A stretch of 64,000 nt of DNA from Monarcha castaneiventris obscurior (taxonomy: Eukaryota > Chordata > Aves > Passeriformes > Monarchidae): positions 1,885,001 through 1,949,000 of the forward strand of contig JAMPIT010000511.1 in the NCBI GenBank assembly GCA_026261815.1. The letters run 5' to 3'. Of this stretch, positions 38,301-50,591 are shown piece by piece. The position numbers were made by a program, and so were the translations under genes. Positions within the stretch are counted from its first letter, which is position 1, and every line of letters begins with the position of its first letter. The notes beneath the pieces are model-generated. The model worked only from the letters and a program-made list of their open reading frames with translations, made no database searches and was not told the origin of the DNA.

Positions 38301-41300
38301 AGGGGAATGCTACCTAAAGCTGATTTCCGCCCATGAGGTTAGAATGCATGGTGTGATGTATAACTCTGATCTTTGGATCATGTAGCAGTTGTGTCAGCAG
38401 CAGGCTCGCAGCTCTTTCTGTTCTGCAATAATGCCTTCTGCATACTAGCGAGTGGCATGGACGCATGTGGGTAATAAAGCCTGGGGATCTGCTCTTGGCA
38501 CAAAAGTAACCAGTGTCCATTGAGGTGAAGATTCAGGTTGGTTCCTGTCACTCACTCTCAAGGGCATGTTGCATGGTTGTTATCTGGAGAGCTTGCAGAG
38601 CTCTCCAAGGAGTAGTAATTGAGTTCTCAATGCCCATGGAAAAACTGCTGTGTCCCAGGTCCCCGGGCCCACACTTCCCAGTGCATCTCTGTGTGCTCCT
38701 GGTCAATTCTGCTTGACTTGAGCTGTGTGATCTGCAGTGAGGTTTCAGTCACATGCTCTTCTGCGTCCAAGCGCTGAGAAATCCTCTTACACAGTCTATT
38801 CTCAGAGGGCTTTTGGGCAGAAGAGGTTTTCCAGGCTGAGAATTTGGCCACTTCTTGCCAGCTGGTTTGTATCCCAAGGGCCTGGGTGAGCTACTGCAAG
38901 TTCTATTTCTGTTTTGCGCTCTTGTTCTGCAGAATGTTCTGTGACAGCAATAACATCTTAATTTTTTCTGGGTTCTGTTCACTGAAGAAGAAGCTCAGCT
39001 AAATGCCTAGAACCCAACAATCTTAACAATTTCTACATCATCATTAGATCTGTGTGGTAAGGAGCATGATTTTAAGATTGCTGGTTTTGCATCAAACACA
39101 GAGATCTCCCCCAGAATCCTCTTTTTTAACTGTTATTTTGCAACTTGTAGGAGCAGAATATTGTAACTGAAACAAAATGCTGAAAGACTGGTCAAATTTT
39201 GCTAAGATAGTGTGATGTGTTTAGTGTCATGCCTGTGATTTTTGTGGTGGCAGCCCTGTTACTGTTTTAGGAGTGTGCAGTTTGCATTGAGGCAGGTGTT
39301 TCTGCTGAGGTTCAGTGGGTCCGTGGTGTGACTGTACGGCCCTCGAGGTGTCTCAAGGGGGGAGACACGTGTGCCTTGCTGGATATTTACAGATAGGTAG
39401 AAACCCTTTAAATGCTACTGTGTGGTTTGTTTGTTTCCCTTTTCCCCCCTTTCTTTCTACTTCTTGTCTTGCTTTAGAAAGGAAAAATCTGCTATTAACA
39501 TACATTTTTCAGATTCCTGGGGTAAAGCCCTGGATTTTGTGCTGCTAAGTTCTGCTTCAGCTTAGCTGTAAAGGACAGCCAGCAGCAAGTGCTCCCACAG
39601 CGGACAGTGGTTCTGCCCTCTGTGGCTCCTGTCATTTCTTCCTCTGCAGGGGAAGCTGCATCATCACAGAACAGTTGGGTCAGAGTAAGCTAAATCTGTC
39701 AGATAGCTGAAAGAGAGACTGTGGGGTACTTTGTTTTTCCACACAAATCTAAATTATTTTCTGCCCACAGATTTTTGCCAGTGTTTACATAAGCATGTTG
39801 ATAAATTGAAGAACACTTTGTGGTTAAAGTGAAACTTTTTGGTTTTTTTTTTTTTTTTCCAGAAGCGGTTGGCTCTGAAGGTGTCAAACAAAATGGAAGA
39901 AAAGCTGCAGTCAGTCAGAGCTGCAGCCATGACAGCAGTGATAGAAGCGCTCCCAGGTACAGCGTCTCTGTCGTGTGCAGGTTTGGTGCTGCAGCTGAAG
40001 TGAGCTGTGCACATCAGCAACTCCTTGCAGAAGGTCAAGTGAGGAGTAACAGTGGTGGCCACATTTCTGTGCTGGTTTAGCTGTGCCTCCCTCCTCACAG
40101 GGTCTTGGTATAGTGACAGTAAACACAGAGAACACCAGCCTTCTGGGTCCTGGGTGATTGTGTAAGGATGGAATGAACTGGGTTTGGCAAATGGTTGGTG
40201 CTTTGATGTCTGGAGAAAGAGTCAGAATATGCAGAGAGCTCTTTGAGCTTTCTGGTGATATAGGTTTTTCTGGTGATGTGGGTTTCCTGGACACAGGGAG
40301 GAAGGGAAGGGGGTGTCCCTGGTGCCAGTGGGTGAGCTCTGCACTCTGTGCTGCAGCAATCCTGCAGCCATGTTATCAGTTCCATCTGCTGGTGGACCTT
40401 GGCGGGTCAGTGCACAGAGGTGAGGGGGTCTAGAGCAGAAGCTGGCAACTTTTTGAGATGAAAATCAGCAGGTTCTAGTTAAGAGAGAAAAAAGTTCAGC
40501 ATAAGCATGCTGTCAAAACATTAGTGGAAATTTCATTCCACTCCCTCAGAGACAATCCTGCCAGTCCCCTCTTGGGACATATTTTGGCTGTTTAGTGGGA
40601 CAGGACCTGCTAGCACTGTTTATTTTGAATTCAGAGAGCTTTGGCTTACAGCTACTGTGTCTCATAGATACACTCTTAAAATGTTACAGTTTCATTTTCC
40701 AGTTCCCAGGACTTTGTGGACCCAAATGCATATCATTCAGAGTCTGTCCGTGTGCTGTCCTTGGCACTGGTATGGACGTCGCTGACCTTAAATTTATACC
40801 ATCCAATTGCTGGTGGGAATTCCCAAGCTGTGGCATTATTCCTTTGCAAAAGGAGTTTGCAGAGCCAGGAGACACAAAGTAAAACCACCTCTACCTCCAC
40901 CGACTGTGGGCGGAGCTGGAAGGTTTCCACCAGAAGGCTTTATAAACAAACACAGTTCTTCATTGGCTGAGGTCAGAAGGGCTGAGCAGAGGCAGAGGGA
41001 GATGAGATTTCCCTGTCGTTGCTCCAGTAAGCAGGGAAGGTGTACAGGTTTTGTATCATGTTCCAGGTGTGAGTAAGGCCTGCTCTGCATCAACAGGCTG
41101 CACCAGGATGGTGAAAATAATTTGTTATTTCAGTTAGTTAAACTGGTTTTGTCTGGAGATTTCAACCCTGCTAAGAAATGCTCTTTTCATTCTTCTTGGC
41201 TTATCTCAAATGTTATCTGTCTTTCGTGAACAGACAGAAAAATTTGAATTAAGGCCTCAGTGGCAGAAATATGCTAGTTAGGGTGTGGGGATAGCCTGGG

Positions 41301-44300
41301 TTTCTTCTGAGGTTTTGCTGTCATTGGTAGGCAAAACAAACTCAAGCCTGAAGTGAGAACTGAACAGGTTCGGGCGTCCCGTGTCATGGCTTCGAACAAG
41401 GCCTCAATGTTATCAGAACCAAAGTTTGGACTAAGAGATACTATCGTTAAATCTCAGCTTGTACAAATGGAGGACTCTTACACGCACATCCGGAACTACA
41501 GGTAATGATCATTCCTGAGAAGAACTTACTTTTGTGGGTTATAACTTAGCATAGACTGTCAGAATAACTCATCTATTATTCCATCCTGTGATCCCACAAA
41601 CAGGAATTTCTGTAGAAAAGTATGATCCATACTTTCCAGAACAGTTTTCCTTCCACGTTTAGGCATGAGCGGAGCAGAATTTCATTCATGTCTCTATCAA
41701 CACTTGCCTCATGGTTCTTGTGGAAGAAATGGCCTTTTGGAAATCACTTTTTTCTGTGCTTATTTGTGTCTGGAAATGCATCAGCTCTGCACACTCCAGC
41801 CTTCTCCCTCTCCATTTCTGTCCACTGCTTATCCATGTAGTTGTTTCAATAAGCTAATGAGAAAGAGCTTGAGTGAAATACATAATTAGGACCAAAACTT
41901 TACTGTGTTTGAATCGTTTTATGCATTTCATTCTGTGAATTTATAATTTCTAACTGCTACTGCACAGCTACAGTCTTATTTTTGTTTTTTCTTTAATACT
42001 TTGTATCTGTGTATAACAATGTGTCCTTCTGTAAAAATGTGTCTGTAAAGGTGCAGCTGTAGTTAAATCATTTTAGGGATTTAAACTTTGTCACATTTCT
42101 TAATTTTCCCTGGCAACATGTTAGTTGTATGGAACATTATTTACCTCGTTAGTAGCAGTGCTATTTCCTGGGCTCTTCAGTTTGCAGCTCTGGGACTCTG
42201 TCATTGTCTTTGCAGGGTTTTTGTTGGGACATACAACGTGAATGGTCAGTCGCCCATGGAGAGCCTCCAGCCTTGGCTGAGGTGTGATGCTGAGCCTCCA
42301 GACATTTACTGTGTGGGGTGAGTGTCTATCCCTGGCCCATCCTCACAAACCTGGACTGTGCTGGCAGATGTGTCACACAGAGGAGCTCAGCCAGGACACC
42401 ACAGGAATGTTGACACTGCTGTAGTGCATTGCACAGCTCCAGGGTGGCTGTGTCCACAGCTGGTAAGGGCTGTTGGTCTGGTAGGGTTTTGCCTCTCAGA
42501 GTTACAAAATCCTTAATGCCATTTGATGTAATAATGACAGTAATTTAGCTTTACATTTAACATGCATCTACAATCAACACAACTGAATTTGAGTTTTTCA
42601 GTTATAAATTTAGTGAGTATAAGTTGATTTAGTTCTTTCCCAGAGAAGAGGTTGGACAGTTATAAACAAATGCATGCATCCATGGGTTCCTTCCTCCAAC
42701 ACAGTTTCCAGGAGCTTGATCTGACTAAAGAAGCCTTCTTTTTCAATGACACACCGAAGGAAGAAGAATGGTTTAAAGCTGTAACTGGTAGTCTTCACCC
42801 AGATGCCAAATATGCAAAGGTAAATGTGGCTTTTGGGGAGGTTTGAGTGTGGAATACTTTTCCACTTTGGCCTCTTTTCCCTTTGCTTTCTTTTGTTCTC
42901 AATGACTGTCTTCCAGAGGCTCTGCAGGTTCTATAGGCAGTGTTTCTGTGCAGGGTGCTGAGGCAGGGGCAGGATGGGAAACAGAGCCAGGCTTCCCCAC
43001 TCAAAGGGAGCTCCTGCTGTCTTGGGGAGCTCCTGCTGTCTTGGGGAAGGAGATTAGGAAGTTTTGTACCTTCTTCCATGTCTACCTACAATGCATGGTG
43101 GAATGAATTGTGAAGGTATTTTCGTAGGAATACTGCTTATGTTTTAGCTCCTGCTCCATAGGTCTGCTTCATCTCTTGTCTCTGTTGTTGAAGGGAAGCT
43201 CCTTCCATGGGCTTATGCATGTGCTGTAGCTCTTGCTTTGGGCTTCAACTTCCTTTACTGATGTTGCTCCCAGCTCCTTCCTGGGCTGTGCTGCTGAGGG
43301 CCTGTGCACTGTGTGCCCTGCTGGTGCACTGGATGATCTTGAAACTTTCTTTTTGGTGACCCATGTTATGGATGGGGGGCAATGTGCCTTCTCTCAGCAA
43401 ACTTCTTCCATTACAGTATTGAATGGACCAGGGTCTGTTTTTCAGGTGAAACTTGTGCGGCTGGTGGGGATCATGCTCCTGTTGTATGTGAAGGCAGACC
43501 TTGCTTTGAACATCTCTGAGGTAGAAGTTGAGACTGTGGGAACTGGAATCATGGGGAGGATGGTAAGAATGGTAACTGTGCATGAGAAGGGGTGAGATCT
43601 GGAAGAGCCCCGCTCCTTGGATGCAATGGTTATTCCCCCAGCTAAGGGCTGTGGCTGCCTCTAGAAGCAGATAGTCCTATCCCTGTGCCAGCTCAGGGCA
43701 CTGCAAGAGGGAACTGCCAGGTGCTCGCTAATGTTCAAAGCAGTAATCACTAATTAGGATTTTCAGCCTATTCCTTCCTCTGGAATTAAACAGTCTGTCT
43801 CAAAGTCTTCTGGCTTGTCCAGTGCTAGTAACTCATCTGCAGTGTAGAAGCTTCTGACCAGTGTCTTTGTCTTTATCTTTCAGGGTAACAAAGGTGGTGT
43901 TGCCATCAGGTTTAAATTCCATAACACCAGCATATGCATTGTGAATTCTCACCTCGCAGCTCACACGGAGGAATATGAGCGGAGGAACCAGGACTTCAAA
44001 GACATCTGCTCTCGGATGCAGTTCTGCCAGTCGGATCCAAATTTGCCCCCTCTCACTATTGGCAAACACGAGTATGCTTCCTATCTGGCTGTGGGAATTA
44101 TGGCATGTGCAAGGGAGCACCTTGTGAATGTGCCAGGGGGTGAGGAGGGGGGCTCAGTGGCATAAACATCAGCTGGAAGGGCTGGAAATGCTTTACCTGC
44201 TTTGAACAGGGCTCACCCACACAGTTCTGACAGGTTGCTTGTCGCCTCATCCTCTCCCAAGCCTTGTTTTATTCTCAAACCTGGAGTGGGAGTGGGGGAG

Positions 44301-47300
44301 GAATAAGCACTGACTTCCCCAGCTATGGAATTCAGTAACTGTAGAATAATAACAGCACCAGTTATTAAGGGATAGTGACAAACATGCAGAACAGTGATTA
44401 ATAACATCAAAAATAGAAAAGGTAGCTTCTCTTTCAAGTTTTCATTCTTATTATTCCTGATAAGAGCAGCTATGGCTGCTCTCATCAGAGGGGTTGTGAG
44501 GGGGAGAGCCCCAGAGCTGCAAAGTGGAGCTGCTGCCCATGGTCAGCTGCACTCCGGGGCAGCGTCAGGCCTCTGCACATTCTGGTGTATGTTCCCTTTC
44601 AGTGTGATCCTATGGTTGGGGGACCTCAACTATCGGCTGGAGGATCTGGATGTGGCAAAAGTGAAGCAGCTTGTAGAGGAGAAAGCATTTCTAGAGCTTT
44701 GCCAGTATGACCAGGTACTGATGTCTCACCTACCTGCACATGGTGTTAAGGGTGCTTGGTACAAACCACACAGCTCCTTGGCCTTTTCTGTGCTCAATGT
44801 CTCCCTTTTACTCCATATGGAAATTGTGCTTGAGATTATCTAAAATTAAAGTTTTCATTTTTTCTTCTTTTGTAGCTGAAGAGGCAAATGAAGGCGAATG
44901 CAGCCTTTGAAGGCTTCACAGAGGGAGAGATCTCTTTCCAGCCAACATACAAGTATGATGCTGGCTGTGATGATTGGGACACAAGGTACAGTGATTGCCT
45001 CAGATGTGATGCTACAAATGGCTGATATCATTATCACTGAGGGAAGTAAAAACAAGGCTAAAAAAAATTGCAGGTCTAATGGCTGCAAATAGGAACAGTT
45101 CTGAGATTATTTCTGGTTGTCTCCCTTCGCTCGAAAATTCATCTCCTGTTTATGTCTATTTACATTGTTTTTCTCCCACAGCTATTTCTCAGATATTCCT
45201 AATATTTTTTTCCCAGTAATAATCCTATTAGGTTTCCTCTTAGAGGTGTACAAAGTTAATTAATCCTTTTAGCCAGTTTAATTCTCTTTTTTATCTGGTT
45301 TGTTGGGTTTTTTCCCAAGCAAAATTTTTAGGATCTCATTTTCGCTGATCGCTCCTGTACCTGCTCAGGTGAGACCAATCAGGTTTGACATGGAGTCAGC
45401 TGTGCTGTTCTTCAAAAGCCTATGAGAACCATCTTTCTTGTAATGCTCTATACACAGAGCACCTCCTCTAGTCTTAGCAAACCAGGAATTTCAGTTGCAA
45501 GTGCAGAAATTAAATCTATGCAGCTGTCAGTGGAAACAGTAAATGCAAACTTCAAATGTAGAGCCTGAGTCTTGGCTCTTATGGTCAAAAATACCTGAGT
45601 ATTGCTTTGTATGTTAATTGTATCTTGCACCTTTGAAGAAGTAGGAAGTAAAGCATGCGCTGGAGATACCTTGTAGTAGAAACTCAAGCTTTCCATATCT
45701 ACGCAAAGAAACTGTTAAAAATATCACTTTAATAGAGATTGAGCTCCAGGCCATGGCAGGAAACCCTGATCTCTGGGCAAGCAGCGTTCTGCCCCGTGTT
45801 GTTACTGCACCTGAACTGTGCCTGGAAACAGTGATTTTTCCCTCTGTTTTAGTGAGAAGTGTCGTGTTCCAGCATGGTGTGATCGGATACTGTGGAAAGG
45901 GCAGAACATTGCCCAGCTGAGCTATCGCAGCCACATGGCTCTGAAGCTCAGTGACCACAAGCCAGTGAGCTCTGTGCTTGATATCGGGGTAAGTATGTAA
46001 ATGCTGGATGAAATAACTCTGCTGACCTCATCCCCTGGGTGCTGATTTCTCTCTCCTGCTTTTATGGCATTCGCAGAGAACAGTGGCTTGAAAGGTGGAC
46101 TGGATCAGATACAGAGACGGGATTGTTGATCATAGTAAGCAAGGGTTGTGTAAATGCTACTGCAGTTAAGCTGGACAAGGCCTGAATATCTGTTGGTGTT
46201 CTTTGGGCAAACAGTGGTGTGTTGTCAAACTTCTTATTTTTTCTGAGGGAAAAAAAAAAGGTTGATCTAGTACTGACTAGAGTGACTCTTTTTAGTTATG
46301 GCAAGGTCCTTTACTGTTGGATCATGAGAAGATCTTGGAGATTAGTGCTCCAAGCAGCTCTGCCCATTCCCTGTGTTGTATACTCTAGTGTGCTGCTAAA
46401 ATCAAATTACTTCCCATTTTTCCAGCTGTGTTCCAGCTGTCCTGCAGAGGCACAGCAAATGCTAGCTGGTGCAGTGTGCGTCCTTTTCAGGTGAAGGTTG
46501 TGAATGAGGAGCTCTATCGAAAAGCCTTTGAGGAAATAGTCCGCTCCCTGGATAAGCTGGAGAATGCCAACATTCCCTCAGTGACGCTGTCCCGCAGAGA
46601 GGTAGGGCATGATCATGTGCCAGCACTCCCTGAAGGAACTGAGCAACCCTAGACCCCAGCAGCAGAAGATGGATTCTAGGCCCTGGGGTCTGGTTCCAAA
46701 AAGTAGAATATTTTGACTTCCAGCTGCTCTCTGTTTACAAGCCCTAGGAATCTTTGTTCCTATTTAGGTGCCAGTGAATTCCATTCACAGTCCTAGGCTG
46801 AAACACAGGGTGTGTCATTCCCTGAGGTGGGAAGAGAGAAAGTAAAAAGGTGGTTTGTGACCCTTGCTCTGACTTGTGCTTTCAAACATAAAATGTAAAA
46901 TCGTAAGGATCTGGAGAAGGTCACAAACCAGCGTTTGCTTTGTGTGTTGGGACTATAAAGATAAGCCCAGGAGACATTTGAGACTACAGCTATCTTGTTC
47001 TCAATTTTATTGTAGTTACTTGAGGGGAGCATTTGTTTTAAAGGGCCCACTGACACAAAGGACTTCGACATTCAGAGTAAGCAAGTGTGATCCTATGCAG
47101 TCCTGGAAGAGATGGGATGTGGGAGCAAGGGGTTAATCTAGTTGTCTTGCTGCCTAATAATTAAACCATAGGACAGGAACTGCTGCTCAGCAAGGTGGAA
47201 TTGGCTGATGATGTTGACTGATATTTGTTTCTAGATCCATTTTGAGGATGTTAAATACATGCAGCTACACGTAGAGAGGTTTACAATCCGCAATGGCCAA

Positions 47301-49772
47301 GTGCCCTGCCAGTTCGAATTTATCAGCAAACCAGATGAGAAAACCTACTGCAAGGAGTGGCTGATTGCTAATCCCAATAAGGGCTTCTTGCTCTCAGGTG
47401 AGCTCCTTCTTGTTTGTCTCATGTTAATATTGTCCCCTTCTGGCTTAGTTTCCTCTACACTTCTGAGAGCCTGTTTGCAGGCTGTTGGTTTAATACTGGT
47501 TGTAACTGAGTCTGGGTTTTTTATCATCTGGCAGATGCTGAGATCACGGTTGAGCTGGAGGTGTTTGTTAATAAATCAACAGCTACTCGCTTAAACTCTG
47601 GAGAGGAAAAACTTGAAGATATCTTAGTCTTACATCTTGTCAGAGGGAAAGATTATTTTCTATCCATAACAGGCAACTATTTGCCAAGTTGCTTTGGGTC
47701 TCCCATCCATACACTGTGTTACATGAGGGAACCAATCCAGGACATGTCAGCAGAATCCGTTCGGAAACTTGTGAGTTAAAGACAAGATTCCCTTCCAAAC
47801 ACACAAGAGCATTAAAACTAGATGCTAAGGCCTGTCTATTTTTATTAAAAAGTATCAATTCTCAGGTATAAGCTTTGTGAAGTATTTTTGCTGAATTGAA
47901 TAAGAACTTGGCTAGCTACATTTTGTTTGTTTCCCTCCTGCCCACACTTCCCTCCCTCAGACCCTGATGCCACTAGACACGAGTGATGATCCTGCCCAAG
48001 CTGAAAAGCCTATGGACATCCCAAAAGAGCTGGAGATGATGGTGGATCACTTGAATCGCAACGCTTCCCAGCAGGTTGGCACTGGAAACACAGAATGAAA
48101 TGTTTGCATTAGGTTAAATTTTGAAGAAGATACTGGTAATAGCAATCACTGAGCTGAGTGTGTTTGGTCAAAGGCCATGGGAGATAAGTGATCCTGATGC
48201 CCCAGGTTGTACTGTTTGGTGCTAGTGACTGTTCCTATGTGTTCAGGCATCAGCAATGTCCTCCTGCACTGCTCTCACTGCAGTGCCACAGCCTTCTTAG
48301 AGCTGTTTGTGCTGAGGCTTGGGTGATAACCGCCAATTTGGAAAGATTTTCCAGGCAGATTATAAGGCCATTTTTATATTTACTCAAAATTCTTCTATTT
48401 TCCTTGGACTGATAAAGGCTTGTCTTTGCAGGAGGACCTGTTTCAGCAGCCAGGCCTCAGATCTGAATTTGAGCAAATCCGAGACTGTTTGGACAAGGGA
48501 ATGTATGATACTTTCCGTATCCTTTTAGACTGATGTCCAGGAAGGCTCACTATGCCAGAGTGACCAAAATTGAGAAAGGTTTTTAAGTTGCTGTCTCTCC
48601 TCCTGGGGTAACTGAGCTCTGCATTTCCTCGTGGCTTCGTGTCATCGCTCTGAAAGTCTCTGCTGAATCCTGGCGATGTCAGTGAGTTACACAAGTGTCC
48701 AACTGCCAACAGCAACAGCTCGTGTGGAGGCCAGGGGATTAACCCAAAGCTGTGAGCTGTAGACAGAGTTCTGGGACACCTAACCAAAAGTTCATTCATT
48801 TTTCGGTAGAAATAGGACCAGCCTAGATCGTGCTGTGCTCTTCCTTAACCATGTTTGGATCAGTGAGCAGCAACCACTCAGTGGCAGAGGCCCTGCTGCT
48901 CTTCCTGGAGAGCCTGCCCGAGCCTGTCATCTGCTACAGGTTCTACAGCTCCTGTCTGGAGAGTGCCAGCAACTACGGGCTGAGCTGCCAGGTATTGCTG
49001 GCTTCCCTGAGGGACCAGCTCCAGTTCCAGAGGGAGAGGAGGCAAACTGTCCTCTGCTACACCAGTCACTGGGCTTTGCTCTCAATAACTTAATCATCTG
49101 TTAATAGAAAGGATCTGGAACTCATACTTCTGGGTTATGAAGAGTTGTTGGCACCTGCAGACAGGGGGATGTTGGGAGAGGGTGCAGCTGGGAGCCATTG
49201 CTGTGTCTGCAATATAAATGTTGGCGTTTTACCTCCTCAGATTATCTCTGACCTACCAGTGTGCCATAAAAATGTATTTCAATATCTGATGACATTTCTA
49301 CGAGAACTACTGAAGAATTCAGGGAAAAACCATTTGGATGTGAATATTCTTGGTAAGGGAAGCAAAATAACCCTCTGTTCAGGGGGGCTGCACAGTTAGG
49401 GCAACAAAACACTTCATACTTGAGTGCAGTCGTGGCTTGTACTGCTTTGAACCTTTTATTGTAAGTAAATAGTACATAGAAAAGCAGGAGCCTGGGAAAG
49501 CAACCCAGAGATGTGGGGATCGTCAGCTTTATTCTACCTCATTCTGAAGCCAGGCACTCTTCCCTGGGATTGGGGTTAGTAGAATGGCCCATGACATCCT
49601 GCTGCTACCACTGGGCTCTCATTGTGTGTCTGTGTGGCTTTTCCCTGCAGCCAGTGTATTTGGTGGCTTGTTACTGCGACCTCCTCCTGGACATCCCACG
49701 CCTGATATAGCTGAGAAGAGGAAAGCTCAGCAATTTATCCGTCAGTTCCTTGTGAGAGATGATTTACCATGA
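35252..49772 (+). CDS. INPP5B: INPP5B, type II inositol polyphosphate 5-phosphatase
   Basis: Twenty-two coding exons: 35252-35308, 35535-35614, 36022-36119, 36497-36526, 37002-37112, 39863-39956, 41331-41501, 42216-42317, 42705-42819, 43446-43562, 43884-44071, 44603-44714, 44876-44985, 45853-45988, 46491-46601, 47235-47397, 47535-47770, 47961-48074, 48432-48516, 48864-48991, 49241-49352 and 49651-49772. They total 2592 nt, or 863 aa. Domains: PH-like 1-125; 5-phosphatase about 214-507 with TYNVNGQ, GDLNYR (about 394) and PAWCDRIL (about 467); ASH about 515-670; RhoGAP-like about 690-863. The enzyme removes the 5-phosphate of PI(4,5)P2 and related lipids and inositol phosphates on Golgi, endosome and ciliary membranes, and binds Rab GTPases. 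It is the paralog of OCRL. The choice of INPP5B rests on the start MDQSVAIQE and on synteny with MTF1. The RhoGAP arginine finger is replaced (LFQQPG), as in the family. The C-terminus RDDLP lacks the CaaX cysteine known from mammals. A human segment between the PH and catalytic parts is shorter here. Confidence 0.96.
35309..35534 (+). other. U12-type intron 1 of INPP5B
   Basis: The donor is GTATCCTTT, a full match to the minor-spliceosome 5' consensus. The branch site TTCCTTGAC (35514-35522) also matches fully and lies 13 nt before the AG at 35533-35534. There is no polypyrimidine tract between them. The choice of this AG rather than the one at 35527-35528 is set by that distance and by the family sequence I-AVQG. 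Confidence 0.9.
37230..37850 (+). promoter_or_regulatory. INPP5B internal CpG-island promoter (P2)
   Basis: A second dense CpG island lies inside the 2.75 kb intron between coding exons 5 and 6. It contains an alternative first coding exon. Long open frames on both strands here are a product of GC richness. Confidence 0.75.
37407..37434 (+). CDS. INPP5B: Alternative first coding exon of INPP5B (short isoform)
   Basis: ATG at 37407 opens MSAGGRARR and the exon ends in phase 1 at a consensus donor (gag/gtgagc). It therefore splices in frame to the exon at 39863, the same acceptor used by exon 5. Human INPP5B has a comparable internal sequence starting MSAAAG upstream of the same junction. The product would lack the PH domain but keep the catalytic, ASH and RhoGAP parts. 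An in-frame open stretch continues upstream to about 37158, so a longer internal exon as in the human long form cannot be excluded. Confidence 0.6.
43006..43047. repeat. 19-bp tandem duplication in INPP5B intron 9
   Basis: The unit gggagctcctgctgtcttg is repeated about 2.2 times. It is a simple tandem duplication. Confidence 0.85.
48517..48863 (+). other. U12-type intron 19 of INPP5B
   Basis: The donor is GTATCCTTTT after exon 48432-48516. The branch site TTCCTTAAC (48841-48849) is the exact U12 consensus, and the acceptor AG at 48862-48863 is 15 nt beyond the branch A. The intron is in phase 1 and interrupts the RhoGAP-like domain. Splicing here restores [10 protein letters not shown], matching the family. 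Confidence 0.92.
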
Positions 49773-50049
49773 ATATCAGATGCAGTTAATCTGACTTTTA
49801 GTCTTTGAATGACTGTAAAAATATTTTTTGTAAATTATACTGGCACTTTTTTTGATATCACAGTATTTTATACAATATATTGCTTTTGAAGGCGGAGATC
49901 AGGCAGTTTGACACCTGATTATGCTGTGAAGTATATAAAGTTTCTCAGTAAGCTGTATGTAGACAAGTAAAAAATATGAAAACTGATATTTACACTATAT
50001 TTTATTTAACTTGTTAAAAACCTGAGAATTTTAAAGTTCCTGCCATTTA

Positions 50050-50055
50050 AATAAA
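50050..50055 (+). terminator. INPP5B polyadenylation signal
   Basis: AATAAA ends an AT-rich 3' UTR of about 280 bases. The MTF1 CpG island starts immediately after it, so the two genes are head to tail with almost no spacer. Confidence 0.85.
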
Positions 50056-50221
50056 AACATCCGGAGCCTTTTCGCGGCCTCTGCCCCTTGTCGGTGATGG
50101 CCGTGAGTCGCACGGGGGCGCTGTGCTCCGCCTGCCCTCCTCCTCCCGTGAGCCCCCGCGGCGGGCGCGGCGCTCCCGGCGGGCCGCGCGCGGCCGGAAG
50201 CGGAAGTGGGTCGCGGCGATC

Positions 50222-50570
50222 ATGGTGCCGCTGGGGCGGGGAAGGAGCTGCCGCCGGCACCCGGTGAGCGGGGAGGGGGGGCAAATGGGACAGGGGAAGG
50301 AGGAAGGACGAGCCGAGCCGGACCAGACCAGACCAGACCAGACGAGTGGGGCTTGCGCAGCCACCAGGAGTGGCTCTCCGCGGGACCGGGCCGGGCGGGG
50401 GTAGTGCCGCGCTCGGCCCGGCCCGGCCCCGCCGCTACCGGCCGCCTTGGGGCTGTGCCTGCGAGCGGAGCGGGGCCCGGGCCCGGGCCGGGCCGGGCCG
50501 GCCGGGCCACCTGACCCCCCCGCCCGTCCTTGTGTTGCAGATGAGCCGTTCCGGCCGGAGCTCCCGGTAG
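50222..50570 (+). CDS. Spliced upstream ORF in the MTF1 leader
   Basis: ATG at 50222 reads 14 codons to the end of leader exon 1 (50263). After splicing to 50541 it continues nine codons to TAG at 50568-50570, giving a 23-residue Arg/Ser-rich peptide that ends 21 bases before the MTF1 start. The ATG has A at -3 and G at +4. Whether it lies in the mRNA depends on the real transcription start. Its role would be translational control rather than the peptide itself. Confidence 0.4.
50321..50345. repeat. GACCA pentanucleotide microsatellite
   Basis: Four perfect GACCA units and a fifth imperfect one lie in the first leader intron of MTF1. Confidence 0.9.
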
Positions 50571-50591
50571 CGCGGTGAGAGGCACGGAGCC

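Larger units (their letters stand above)
50070..50591 (+). promoter_or_regulatory. MTF1 CpG-island promoter and 5' UTR
   Basis: The CpG-dense block begins right after the INPP5B poly(A) signal. Two ETS-type sites in tandem (CCGGAAG at 50194-50200 and CGGAAGTG at 50201-50208) probably mark the start region. A first leader exon ends at 50263 (ccg/gtgagc). A second begins at 50541 (ttgcag/atgagc) and contains the main ATG at 50592. Confidence 0.75.
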
